Shown here: positions 12,081 through 23,416 of the stretch, one piece after another
Position numbering within the stretch: position 1 is the stretch's first letter
Layout of the letters: each line of letters opens with the position of its first letter
Assembly: GCF_963678635.1 (NCBI RefSeq)
Contig: NC_087064.1
Location: forward strand, 60,086,338-60,150,337
Direction: 5' to 3'
Length of the DNA: 64,000 nucleotides
Source of the DNA: Symsagittifera roscoffensis
Lineage: Eukaryota; Xenacoelomorpha; Acoela; Convolutidae
The notes under the pieces: generated by a model
Seen by the model: the letters and a program-made list of their open reading frames with translations, nothing else
What the model was told of the DNA's origin: nothing
Database searches by the model: none
Program-made: the position numbers and the translations under genes

Positions 12081-14695
12081 ATGGAAGAACCAACTGCACC
12101 GGCTAGAGAAATTGATCTTGAGACACCAGATCAGAGTATTGACGGGGTGGAAAGGGAAACGACGGAATCAACACCAATGCCAAATGCAGAAGAACAGGAA
12201 AAGAAAACGATAGAGTTCTCACCGATTGAAAATGTAGAGGAAACAACAAGCAACACGCCGAAAACGATAAAAGACGATTCTCAAACGAAAAGAACGTCAT
12301 TCACAGAGAGGATTGCAGCGATAGTCGGAATGAAACCAAAAGAGAAAGAGGAGGTAATACCAACGACCGAGAATGGCGAAACATTTGGCACAGTTTCTGC
12401 AATTACGACGGAGGCCAAACAAGACGAAGAGCAGGTCACATATGGAGCAATGGCAAATCAAGAAAAAACAACTTCACTTGAGCTAGGCGACTTGATGGCA
12501 AAGCTGGAACAAATCGACAAGACGCTGAAACCAAGCGTGGAAGACCGCCAAGAGCTAAAAAGGGAAGTACGACACAACAAGAATGAGAACCTAGACAACT
12601 ACTTTATCCTGGCAAGGTAGACGGAAGAAAAGCTACAACAGATGTCGGGCAAGATAGAGGCTACCGAAAAAGAGCGAGAGAAACATATCAAGAAGGATAT
12701 GGAAGAAATGAAGAAACGGTATGACACCGTGAATGAGAAGTTGGGGAAACTAGAGACGAGAATAGATACAATGGGCAAGGATCAAGCTGAAAGTTCTTGT
12801 GCCATACAGTCCAAACTAGATGCTCTCTTGAGAAACTCAATAGCCCAAGATAAATCAGTGGTGGAAAACCATCCGGAACTAGAGTTGGTTTCGTGGAACC
12901 ACAACAAAAGAAACGGGAATCTATACCGTTAGCACGGATTGATAATACCATGGCATCAGGAAGGATAAGGACCGCCATGAAGGTGGGAGCCTCAAACCCG
13001 ACAGCGACGACAGATGAGTCATCATCATATACGGGTGTACAACCGGATGCCATGACGTGGGCCAATACCTGGGAAGTGATGAACAGGACGCTTGAAGCAT
13101 TCGCAACAAAGAACACAGTCTCAAGTGACAGAGGCAATGGCAAATCCCAGAAAACCTTCAAAAAACTCAAGGAATTCAAAGACGATTCAGATGGTTGCAT
13201 TGATACATGGGTGGAAGTAATGAGACTACATCTAGAACAAGATAACTAGAAGGACGAAATGCAGGCCTGCACGGCAATACTAAGCAATTTAGAAGGCACC
13301 GCACTAAAATGCGTGGTAGCAAAGAAAGAGGAGGAGCGTGATACAGCAGACAAGATCTTCGAGATACTGTTGAACCAATTCGGATCAGGGATGAAGGGTC
13401 ATCAAGCGATGATGAGATTTTAAAAAAGAAGACGAAGCGAAGACGAGTCAATCGATCGATTCCTGGATGATCTCGAGAGCTTGAGAAGAAGAGACCCAGA
13501 AGAATCGACGATTAGAAGAAACTTCAGCATCGCTTCAAAATTCATTGACGGGGTGAGATGTGACGACTTGAGGACGATGCTGGCAACGTATTATACACTA
13601 TCGAAGGATAATGAACCGACCCCAGAAGAGATGAGACACAAGTCAAGAGAGTACATGTTAATGAAACCAAAAAAGTACTCATATTCAGAAGGTAGGAACA
13701 TGCAAGGGGGGAGCCAACCTCAAAGGTTGTCATGGTACAAGCCTAGAGACGACATGGACAAACATAGGTCTTGCGCAAATTGTGGATCAGTGAATCATCA
13801 TGTGGCGTGTTGCACGACATACAAGCAGGGCATGAAGAGCTTGCGATACGCACCGGAGGAAGAGGACATGAATCAAACTGAGTTTTACAGTGACTTGATC
13901 ATCAAGATAGGCGCGAGGTGTTTTTTTTTCTGCAATCGAGAAGTCCATTTCAGAATGGACTGTCCCTTGTTTTGGGAGGCGGCGAAGAATCAGAATCACC
14001 CGAAACACAAGCTAGCACTGGCCGCAGTGCAAAATACTAGGAACAGTCAAGCTGAAAATGATTTGAGCAACAAAGAAGCTGCAATTGGTGAATTATCAAC
14101 AAAGACGGTAAAGGTCGCGACACAAAACAAAAAAGACGCCACGGGAGCCGAGAAGAGAAATTCACTAGAGATAAACTACGAGAGAGCAGCTGCGGACGCG
14201 ATAAACAAAATGAAGCAAGACTTGGCGACCAAAGAAATCGAACAACGGCTGAAACAGGAAATAGAAAAACAGAGATTGAATCAAACGCTCTGTATGACAA
14301 GACCAGAACCAGAGACTGGAGAGAACTCGACGAGCAGGGGCAATGGTAACACTTTGAAGATGGTGACTGGAAAACCATTTGGCATCACGAAAGTTGGGGC
14401 AAAAATCAAGTCAATAATCAGAGTGGGCGGCCACGAAGTAACAAGAAATCTGAGTGAACCGAGTGATCAGACGATAATGCACATAGATGTGTACGCGGAT
14501 TACTTGAGAGCGATAAGCCCGCAAACTCCTTCTCGAGCTTTAAAGGCATTACTCACGAGAGGTGGTAGTAAATCAGTTCGCATAGACAACAGATACACAG
14601 AAGCCTATGGACCACATGAGGTCATGTTGAATATAGATGGAATAAACATCTACACAAAAACGATGATAATAAGTGATGCAAATCTATGTTGGTAG
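12081..14695 (+). pseudogene. gag: Gag, Ty3/gypsy-like, with two zinc knuckles
   Basis: Structural protein of an LTR retroelement. The N-terminal part (12081-12932) is acidic and then strongly charged and helical, with an in-frame TAG at 12618. After a frameshift near 12900 the frame runs to 14695 with in-frame TAGs and TAAs at 13247 and about 13421. It covers a capsid-like region (ESIDRFLDDLESLRRRDPEE), a perfect CX2CX4HX4C knuckle (CANCGSVNHHVACC, about 13771-13812) and a second knuckle, CFFFCNREVHFRMDC, with one extra Phe in a T-run. The knuckle is followed by CPLFWEA and a long Lys/Glu-rich region. It is followed by protease, as in gypsy gag-pol. Several stops make it inactive. Confidence 0.85.
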
Positions 14696-15511
14696 GGAGG
14701 AACTAAAAGTGAGATCCATTGGGCACTCTGCTATGCTAGAGGAGGATGCCATGCATCTGGGAACGGAAGCAGACGTCTCTGCACACGTATTAGACATAAG
14801 CAGAAAGAAGACATAATTGCGTGGGTTGTTGGACACGGGAGCCGTCTTGAGTGTAATACAAATTGAGACTTGGAGAAGCATGGGATTCGACAAAGATGAC
14901 CTGATTGACTCAAGAATACGTCTGTGGCGCTTCGGGTTATAGGTAGGACATCAAAAATAGCCCTAAACCTAGGAGAACGCAATTTGTGGATGAGCTTTCT
15001 GGTGGTGGACAATCTAGATGGGTCTTACCAATTCATTTTAGGCAGAGATTTCATCGGGAATTTCGATGTAACAATTGATCTTAACCATGCGTTGTTCAGG
15101 ATTCGGAACCCGGAAAGGAAGTACGTAGTTAAACCGGTAAAATTGATAATGGCGAATGAAAATAAGGCTCCAGTTTTCTTGAGTGGGAGGGTAAGTCTGA
15201 AAGCGAGTGAGGCGGCAATAGTAAAATTACGGATGAAGAACTATAATGAACTAAGTGACAACAAACAAGTATGTATAGTACCCAATCCAAACAAACGAAG
15301 TGCTGCTATTTTAGGAAGATCCTTCTCAATAACCAAGAGTGGCCTCTGCGTCAGTGTCTTGTTCAATACGCTTGATATACCAATTACAATGCAGAGGGGG
15401 ATGAAGCTAGTATACGCACTGCCCGTGAAAACTAGATATGAAATGACTAAAAATGTGAAAGAAAATGAAGTTTTGATTGCCCGAATCACCGGGATAAAAT
15501 TTGACTCTTGA
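14696..15511 (+). pseudogene. Retroelement aspartic protease region
   Basis: The frame after the gag stop contains GLLDTGAVLSVI, with the catalytic DTG at 14832-14840. This is the signature of a retropepsin. About 60 codons downstream the frame starting at 14924 has WMSFLVVDNLDGSYQFILGR, matching the second half of a retropepsin fold (hydrophobic strand, then ILG-D). A TAA just before the DTG segment and a frameshift between the two parts break it. The remainder to 15511 is a basic connector to reverse transcriptase. Expected role: processing of the gag-pol polyprotein. Confidence 0.8.
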
Positions 15512-17085
15512 GACGATTGAAGAAAATAAAATGTTCATCAGGTCTTGTGAAGTCACTTAAGCCAGAGATAGACGATGGACTGTCGAGCTGTTCGAAATTT
15601 CCAGAAAGACCAACACTAGAGGAATTGGAGATGGATAAACCAGTATTACCAGAGATTGAATTTTTAAGGGGGAAGGTAACAGACGAACAGCTCGAAGCCA
15701 TCATGGACGTTCTAGATAGGAACCAGGATGTTTTTTCGAGACATAAGCCAGACATTGGACGCTGCAACTTTGTTGAACATGAAATAGAGTTAGAAGAGTC
15801 GGATGTTCCGCATAGGGAGGGGGCGAGGCGTATGACCCCAAACAAATCGGATGCTTGTAGAAAAGAGATAGAGACCCTACTAGAGTGTGACATGATAGAG
15901 CCATCAAAATCGCCATAGGCGTGTGGAGCAGTGATGGCTAAAAAGAAAGTAGACCAACTTAGGTTTTGTGGTGATTTTCGATATCTGAACTCCGTCACGG
16001 TTAAGGATGCCTATCCCATACCTAGGATAGATGAAAGTCTCTAAAAATTAGGTGACGCAAAATGTTTCACAACTCTTTATCTAGGTTCGGCTTTTTGGCA
16101 GGTACCACTGAGGAAGCAAGACAGAGACAAGACGGGTTTGGCATGCGAACTAGGATTGTTTCAATGGAAGAGGATGCCTTTGGCCTCTGCAATGCGACAG
16201 CCACCTTCCAACGACTAATGGCACAAGCGCAACGAAGAAGTATGGCAATTTAGTAATGCGCTACGTAGATGACGTGGTGATTGCAACACTCACACTGGAG
16301 GACCACATTGAACGACTGGACGAGGTGTTGGCTTGTATGAAGAGAGCAGGACTGAAGTGCAAGCCATCGAAGTGTGAAATTCTCAAAGACTCGATCAAAT
16401 ACCTGGGAAGAATGGTGGACAGACATGGTATTAGACCAGACCCGGATGCGGTAGAGGCAGTACTGACTTGGAAATCGCCAAAAACAGAACACCAGTTGAT
16501 GAGCTTCTTAGGTTTCGCAAACTACTACAGGGAGTTAATCAAGGGCTATGCAGACAAAGTATATCCAAAGCAACAACTCATGAGGCACAAGGGTAAGAAG
16601 TTCACGTGGAATAACGCAGCGGAGGAATCATTCAAAAGTATAAAAAGGGAGTTGTGCGAAGCACCAGTGCTGGGTATACCCACGGAAAAGGGAATGTACG
16701 TGCTGGACACGGATGCAGCGGTGGTAGCGATCTCTGGAACAGGAATGGAACGGAAAGACAGTCTTGAGATCGATAGCTTACGGGAGCAAAGTCTTGAGTG
16801 ATATAGAGATGAAGTACGGAGCACTCAAAATGGAAATGTTCGCGGTAGTGACCTTTGTAGAAAATATAGATCATACCTGGGCAGCGAGCCATTCAATCTA
16901 CGAGTCGACAACAGAGCACTCAGTTGGTTAAAAACGTATTCAAAGGACCAGAGCTACATCGGGTTACGACATGATCATCGAGCAAAGAACAAGGGAAAAA
17001 CATCAGAACGCCGACAGTTTGAGCAAAAAGACGGAGTTTTACGAGAGACAGGAGCAAAAGGAGGCCGAAAGGCCGGAGATCAAAG
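15508..17085 (+). pseudogene. pol: Reverse transcriptase and RNase H, copy 1
   Basis: Gypsy-type polymerase. In order: an N-terminal connector (15508-15918) ending HREGARRMTPNKSDACRKEI; after an in-frame TAG, LRFCGDFRYLN and DAYPIPRIDESL; then LGDAKCFTTLYLGSAFW (motif A, with Tyr where Asp is expected); MPFGLCNATATFQRLM (motif B); YVDDVVIAT (motif C, about 16264); and FLGFANYYRE (thumb). RNase H follows with DTDAAVVAISG, EMFAVV and VDNRALSWL. At least two stops (15916 and about 16042) and two frameshifts disrupt it. The fold is complete in outline, so it decayed after insertion. Confidence 0.88.
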
Positions 17086-17897
17086 ATGGCTTCTCCTTTA
17101 TGGGAAAGGAGACGTATGACAGTCTTCCACTCACGAGGTTGGCTTGATAAGTCAGGGGAACCAATAGAGGACCATCCCGAGCTTCCAGGAGAACAGGAGA
17201 CAAAAGAAATTCTAAAGAGAAAAACAGGGATGCCAACAGAAATGATGCGCAAGTCGAAGATAGTAAGGGAAACACTGAAAGCAAAAGGCTATAACTCCGA
17301 TGAAGTGGAAACAGTAAGGGTGACAATAGGAGGAGATCTGAGGAGACTACTCGAGAAATTAGCCAACGATAAAGCGGTAGCCCGGAACAACAATAAAAAC
17401 AAACCGGAAGTCACCATGTTGAAAAGAGGGGAAGCGGCTCAAGGCGAGGACTCAACAATAAAGCAACCTGACGGCAAAGAAGCTTTGCGGACATTGGTCG
17501 AGAAGATCCCAGAGGATGTCCTACGCTTCGGAAGAAGAAAGTGACTTTCAAGAAGGAAACCGAACACCTGGGAATAGATCAAGAGTCCGGGGAGTGGTCG
17601 AAATCAGAAGGAAACAGTGAGGAAGAGAATTTGTCTGTGGAGTCGGAAGAATGGGAGGATGAATCAGTGAAGAGTGGTGATCACCAAGACAGTCTTTGCA
17701 TGATATTAGCAGAGGAGAAAATGAGGCACCACGACAGAGATCTACAAACTGACTCTTCCGCCGGAACGTACAACCTAGGGCAACAGGATGAGTACGGAGG
17801 AGAAGAGCTTGAGAAAATAGCGGTGTCAAGCATCAAGGAAACCATTCAGGGAGCTATCGTGCAACTCAAACGTCAGGACGAATTTGGAACCGGATGA
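17086..17897 (+). pseudogene. Acidic linker between RNase H and integrase, copy 1
   Basis: Two consecutive frames (17086-17544 and 17541-17897) encode a highly charged Glu/Lys/Asp-rich segment without recognisable motifs. A GWLDKSG-PIEDHPELP segment recurs in the second copy as RWLDKSG-PIEDHPEL (20515-20570), so it is part of the polyprotein. The unusually long linker between RNase H and the integrase zinc finger seems typical of this element family. Function unknown. Confidence 0.6.
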
Positions 17898-18897
17898 TGA
17901 CAGGGAGGTCTTGAGAAGGATAGTTTGCGTTAAACTAAAAGACGACATCTACAGTCCCGGAAAACTGAATGGTCAAATGATGGTATTGAAGGAACACGTC
18001 AAAGCGAGATACAGACTATCAGATCTGATACGAGCCCAGAAGAATTAGAAGCAACCTCTCCCAATGGAACCGGACTGGGGACAAGGAGAAAGGAGACCTG
18101 GAGGATAGTTACAAGGAGAGAAAGGACTTACTCTATCACACAGCTGATGGTGTGGTAGCCTGCAAGAGGAAAAATTAGGAAAAGTTATGACACAAGCATA
18201 ATCTCATCATATTACCACAACTATACCAGACGGAAATGTTGTTCAGATCGCACGACCAGATGGGACATCAGGGGATAGACAAGGTACAACAAAGAGTACT
18301 ACACAGGTTTGATTGGCCAGAGCTCTGTAGAAGAAACACACGGCTCAGGCATAGATGAGACAATGGAAAAAGTACGATGAAAAGATACTTCAGGTGAAAC
18401 CGTATGCTGTGGGACAATACGTCTGGGTGTTCCAGAAGGGACTAAGAAGTTACCAAAGAAATGGAGAGGACCGTTTTTGATAACAGAGGTACACCAGCAG
18501 GGCCGGTACTATCGCTTGAGTACCGGGCGTGCGGCGCGCTACGAAAATCTGAAACCTCACGTACCATCTCCGGAAGATTGGTGTGTACCTTAGAACATGG
18601 AAGGACTAGAGTACCTACTGGTAGAACCAGCATGTGAGGTGAACGAGAAAGGCACCAGAGAGAAGAATGACGGAAATGAGGACTTTAGCATGGATGATAT
18701 CGAGAAGATAGATGTGGATTCGGACGAAGGATCTTTCGCGGAAGAAGATTGCAATGATCCAGAGCAAAATGAGGTACCAAAGTGGACAGAACCAGACCAG
18801 CCGATGACCACAGAGACGAGGAAAGGCAATCGCAAACGGACAGGCATGAGATACAACAGGTATGGTGACGACTTCTTGATTGACCCGATGAGATAGA
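17898..18897 (+). pseudogene. Integrase remnant with core deleted, plus C-terminal tail, copy 1
   Basis: Matches the second copy from about 21280 to 22970 but lacks the catalytic core. The H2C2-type region is present (the MGHQGIDKVQQR equivalent near 18261), then the sequence jumps at GATTGGCCA (about 18320) to a point beyond the DDE domain, a loss of roughly 680 bp relative to copy 2. Downstream are the KKYDEK-PYAVGQYVWVFQ segment, the RGPF-type GPY/F module (broken by a frameshift near 18460) and an acidic tail (18597-18896) ending RKRTGMRYNRYGDDF. This copy could not make an integrase. Confidence 0.75.
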
Positions 18898-18904
18898 ATA
18901 GGAG

Positions 18905-19655
18905 TTGGTGAACGTGGGCGACCTGGTAGCCGATGAAGACTGGCAGATTATCAACGACAGCGAGCACTCCTTGCAAAAAGACTACTCCGTGCCGGAACGA
19001 AAAATAGACCTGGAACAGAGCGAGATAGAAAGAAGGGAAAATACAAACCTGAGGGTGCTGGAATTGATGCATAATCTTGAGATTGACGAAAAGGAGGGGC
19101 AAAACATCCAACAAGTAGACGTATCAGCAATGAAACATGTGAAGACAGGGAATCCACTATTTGGTTGGACAGCCACAGACCGGCCACTAGAAATACCACC
19201 GGATAACTTGAATCCAGCAACATCGACGGGGACGTCGATAAATATTTTCGTCCGGGGAGTGGGGGTAGGACTTACCCACACCGAAAATTTGATGATAAAG
19301 AAGCTCAGGGAAATAAGAGAGACTAACGGGTTGGAACTGGATAAAGAGGAAGCTGAGCCTACCATAGGAAGAAATTTCGAGACAAAATTCGAGATACCGA
19401 ATGAGTACTCAGAGAACATCCTGATCACAGACAGCGACTTCATTTTGTCAGATAGGACGAGTGCGATCTGCATAACAGCGGACATGAGCTTCAACGCGAG
19501 ACTGGAAGTGGACTTTAGAAGAGTTAATCAGAACGTGGAGTTTCTATTCAGGCAGAGGCCAGGGTTAGGAGAAATGGCTGCGCTTCCTCCTTCAGTTTCA
19601 CAATTTCCTGGTAAATATCTGTGTTTTTTGGTGACGAGGGTCAACGAGAGGAACA
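18905..19655 (+). pseudogene. Polyprotein tail with N-terminal half of a macro-like domain
   Basis: An open frame that starts with an acidic segment shared with copy 2 (VNVGDLVADED). From about 19400 it reads like the first half of a macro (Appr-1''-p/ADP-ribose binding) domain of the OARD1 type: a DSDFILSDRTS start, AICITADMSFNARLEVDFRR where the family has HC(I/V)S-D-MG-GIAV-FK, then GEMAALP and KYLCFLVTRV where the family has GEVAVL and YI-YLITK. The glycine-rich ligand loop is replaced by FNARLEV, so ADP-ribose hydrolysis is unlikely if the assignment holds. The second half is missing because the frame is cut at about 19655 by copy 2 of pol. Confidence 0.55.
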
Positions 19656-20440
19656 CTACGTGTATGAAGTGATAATAGCGACACCTACATTAGAGGACCA
19701 CATCGAGCGACTGGACGAGGTGTTTGCTTGTATGAAGAGAACAGGACTGAAGTGCAAGCCATCAAAGTGCGAGATACTCAAGGACTCGATTAAATACCTG
19801 GGGAGGATGGTGGATAAACATGGCATCAGACCAGACCCAGACGCAGTAGAAGCGGTGCTGAATTGGAAATCACCGAAAACGGAGCATCAACTGATGAGCT
19901 TCTTGGGTTTTGCGAACTATTACAGGGAATTCATTAAGGGCTATGCGGACAAAGTGTACCCGATGCAACAACTCATGAGGCACAAACGCAAGAAATTCAC
20001 GTGAAACAATGCAGCAGAAGTGTCCTTCCAAAGAATAAAGAAGGAGTTGTGTGAAGCACCTGTGCTAGGTATGCCAACGGAAAAAGGAATGTACGTGCTG
20101 GATACGGATGCGTCGGTGGTAGCGATATCTGGCATACTCCATCAAGAGCAGGAATGGAACGGGAAGACAGTATTGAGACCGATAGCAAACGATGAGTGAT
20201 ACAGAGATGAAGTACGGGCACCCAAGGCAGAAATGTTTGCGGTGGTCACCTTTGTTACGGGTCGACAAAAGAGCACTCAGCTGGTTGAAAACGTACTCAA
20301 TGGATCAGAGCTTCATTGGGAGATGGATAGTTCGCTTGGATGGGTACAAAATGATCATTGAACACAGAACAAGGGACAAACATCAAAATGCCGATAGCTT
20401 GAGTAAGAAGACGGACTTCTACGAGAGACAGGAACAAAGG
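19656..20440 (+). pseudogene. Reverse transcriptase C-terminal part and RNase H, copy 2
   Basis: Picks up at motif C of reverse transcriptase, matching copy 1 from about 16262, but the catalytic YVDD reads YVYE here. It continues with TLEDHIERLDEV, the thumb FLGFANYYREF, an in-frame TGA near 20001, then RNase H with DTDASVVAISG, a shift, and VDKRALSWLKTYSMDQSFIGRW. Everything upstream of motif C is absent. The junction lies directly after the truncated macro-like frame, so this is a recombinant join and not a separate gene. Confidence 0.85.
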
Positions 20441-21452
20441 GAGGCGGATAGGCCAGAAATCGAAGATGACTTCACTTTTATGAACAAGGAAACGTACGAT
20501 AGCCTTCCACTCACGAGGTGGCTCGACAAGTCAGGTAAACCTATAGAGGATCATCCCGAGCTACAGAGGAGCGTGCAGAGGAAACAATTTTGAAGAGAAG
20601 CCGAGGGATGCCAATGGAAGTAATGCTCAAGTCAAAAATGGTTAGGTAAACACTAAAGGCAAAAGGCTACGATCTCGATCAAGTAGAGACGGGAAGGGCG
20701 GAGAAGAGTGAGGACTTGAGGAGATTACTTGAGAATCTAGCAGACGATGAACCCTTAGTCCGGAACAATGATAAAGACGAACCAGAAATCACAATACTGA
20801 GGAGAAATGAGGCAGCGTATGGCGAGGACTCATTGAAAAAAAGCAACTTGATGACAAAGAAGTTGTGCAGTCATTAGTTGAGAAAATCCCGGAAGGGGTA
20901 CTAAGGCAGACTATAGTTCAAAAAAAGAAAGTGTCATTTAGGGATGAGGCCGATTACTTTGGATTAGGTAAAGAGTCCGGGGAGTGGCCCACATCAGAAG
21001 AAGATGCTGAAGAAGAGAAATTGTCGGGGAGTCCGATGAATGGGATGAAGACTCAGAGAAGAGTGGCGATGACAAGATAGTCTTTGCATGATTTTGGCAG
21101 AAGAGGAAATGAGGCAACTCGACAGAGAACTACATACCGACCCTTCCTCATGAACGTACAATCTAGATCAACAGGAGGTGTACGGAGGAGAAGAGCTTGA
21201 GAAAATTGCAGTATCAAGGAAGCCGTTCAGGGAGCTATCGTGCAATTTAAATGTCAGAACAAACCTGGTGCCAGATGATGACAGAAAGGTCTTAAGAAGG
21301 ATAGTTTGCGTCAAGCTAAAAGACGACATCCACAGTCCTGGAGAACTGAGTGGTCAGATGATGGCATTGAAGGAACACGTCAAAGCGAGATACAGACTGT
21401 CAGATCTGATACGAGCCCACAAAAATGACAAGATGACGAGCAATCTCTCGTA
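20441..21452 (+). pseudogene. Acidic linker between RNase H and integrase, copy 2
   Basis: Counterpart of 17086-17897: fragments at 20865-21080 and 21178-21453 share the EKIPE, ESGEW and GGEELEKIA segments with copy 1. Highly charged, with several stops and shifts. No recognised domain. The last part (KDDIHSPGELSGQMMALKEHVKARY) leads into the integrase zinc-binding region. Confidence 0.6.
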
Positions 21453-22332
21453 ATGGATCCGGACAGGAGTAAAAGGGAAAGGGGATCTGGAGGAAGACAG
21501 TTACAGATCTTGAGCCAGTTCTACAAAGAGAGAAGATTTTTACTCTATCACACAGCTGATGGTGTGGTAGCCTGTGGAAAAAAGATGAGGAGAAGGTATT
21601 ACACAAGCATAAACTCATCATACTACCACAGTTATACCAGAGGGAAATATTTTTCAGATCGCAAGACCAAATGGGACATCAGGGGATAGACAAGGTACAA
21701 CAAAGAATACTACACAGGTTTGATTGGCCAGTGATGAGAAAGGCTTGCGAAAGGTGGGTGAACGCATGTTTGTCGTGTCTGCAAGTGAATGACCCTAGAA
21801 AAATGAAATTCCCACTCAAGACCGTAGAGAGCTCGGAATTTAACGAAGTCGTGCAGATAGACCATCGGAAGATCTGCATGACTGATTTGGGATATAATCA
21901 AATACTGGTCACAATAGACCTTTTTACGAAGTTGGCAGAGGCGGTGCCATGTCAAACAGCGTCAGCCGAGGAGACTTGTGATCATTTGATAACGCACTGA
22001 ATATCGCGATATGGTTGTCCGATGACATTCCAACCAGACAACGGGAAAGCCTTCGTGGGGGACCTGACAAAAGAGCTGACGAGGAGAACGCATATTGCTC
22101 AAGCACACTCAACAACTTCCCATCCTCAGACTAACGAGTTAGAGGAGAGACAGAACAGAACGCTGGTGAACATGCTCAGGGTGTATTGCTCGAGATACAT
22201 GACAGACTGGGATAAGTATCTGCCGCAAGTGGTAGGAGCAAACAACAGCACGCAACACTCAACAACAGGAATCAGCCCTTTCATGATGATAATGGGCAGG
22301 GAGAGAGAGCGATGCCCATAATATTCTTTTAT
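21453..22332 (+). pseudogene. Integrase (zinc finger and DDE core), copy 2
   Basis: DNA integration enzyme of an LTR retroelement. The H2C2 region covers LYHTADGVVACGKK, the SYYHSYT block and HQGIDKVQQRILHRFDWP, then CERWVNACLSCLQ. The core has the three acidic residues in context: QIDHRKICM (D), FQPDNGKAFVG (D) and TNELEERQNRT (E). These are followed by PQVVGANNSTQHSTTGISPFMM. Breaks are a TGA near 21998, which would be Trp in this family (HW-SRYG), and frame changes near 21660. The core is otherwise well preserved. Confidence 0.88.
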
Positions 22333-22967
22333 CCAGAATACGAAGGGAAAAGACGTAGCCTCAGGCGTTTGTGAAAGAAGCGGTCAAGAGACAACAGGAA
22401 CTAACGAGCTCTGCAGGAGGAACATTTGCGCAAGCACAAATGAGACAGCGGAAAAAGTACGATGAAAAAATGCTTCAGGCGAAACCGTATGCAGTGGGAC
22501 ATTTTTTCTGGGTGTTCTAGAATATCATACATCCGAAGGGCACGAAAAAATTACAAAAGAAATGGCGAGGACCATTCATGATAACGGAGGTATACCAGCA
22601 GGGACGATTCTACCGCTTGAGTACAGGGCGTGCAGCGCACTATGAAAATCTGAAACCGCGTGTCCATTCTCCGGAAGACTGGTGTGTACCACAGAATATG
22701 GAAGGACTCGAGTACCTACTGGTAGAGCCAGCATGTGAAGTGAACGAAAAAGGGACCAGAGAGCAAAATGATGGCAACGAGGACGTGAGCATGGATGATA
22801 ATGAGAAAATAGATGCAGATTCAGATGCGGGATCTTTTGCGGAGGAAGATTGGAATGATACAGAGCAGAATGAGGTACCAAAGTGGTCAGAACCAAACTT
22901 GTCGAACGCAGCAGCGACAAAAAATGGCAATCGCAAGCGGACAAGCATGAGATACAACAGGTTATGA
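22333..22967 (+). pseudogene. Integrase C-terminal GPY/F-like module and acidic tail, copy 2
   Basis: Follows the DDE core. The QMRQRKKYDEKMLQAKPYAVG segment leads to KKWRGPFMITEVYQQGRFYRLSTGRAAHYENLK, which fits the GPY/F module found at the C-terminus of gypsy-type integrases. After it comes CVPQNMEGLEYLLVEPACEVNEKGTR and a Glu/Asp-rich tail ending RTSMRYNR. A TAG near 22518 and one shift interrupt it. No chromodomain signature was seen. Confidence 0.75.
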
Positions 22968-23004
22968 CTTCTTGATTGACAAGATACAACTCTAGAAGAT
23001 AGGC

Positions 23005-23416
23005 GAGCAGTTAGTGAACGTGGGCGAGCTGGTAGCAGATGAAGAATTGCAAATCATCATCGACAGCGAACACTCCTTGCAGGATGATCACTCGATACCA
23101 GAACAAGAAACACTGGATACCAGAACGAGAAAATCTGGAGCAGAGCGAAATAGAAAGGAGGGAAAACACAAACTTGAGGATTGTGGAATGGATGCGTGAC
23201 CTCAAGAACAAGGGAGAAGAAGCGCAAAGTATCCAACCGGTCTATTACCCAAACAGGGGCAAGTTGAACCCTAGGGAATTGTACGCCATCCTACACGTGG
23301 TCTTTGCAGAAACGGAGATAACGGTGCACCTACACAGGAAGTACTACTTGAGTATCGCCCGAGCTTTGGGTGGAAGTGGAGGTCTTGAGTTAGGAGGCAA
23401 AAGACTCTCGAGTTAG
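23005..23416 (+). pseudogene. Polyprotein tail with C-terminal part of the macro-like domain, copy 2
   Basis: Starts with VNVGELVADEELQIIIDSE, the counterpart of 18911. It shifts frame near 23100, then runs through NLEQSEIERRENTNLR. After IQPV it jumps to YYPNRGKLNPRELYAILHVVF and TEITVHLHRKYYLSI, ending at a TAG at 23414. This last part fits the end of a macro domain (P-x-x-x-G-x-L, a helix, then F--T-I-V) and so supplies what copy 1 lacks. The middle is deleted here. It is the apparent end of the gag-pol-like polyprotein. Confidence 0.5.
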
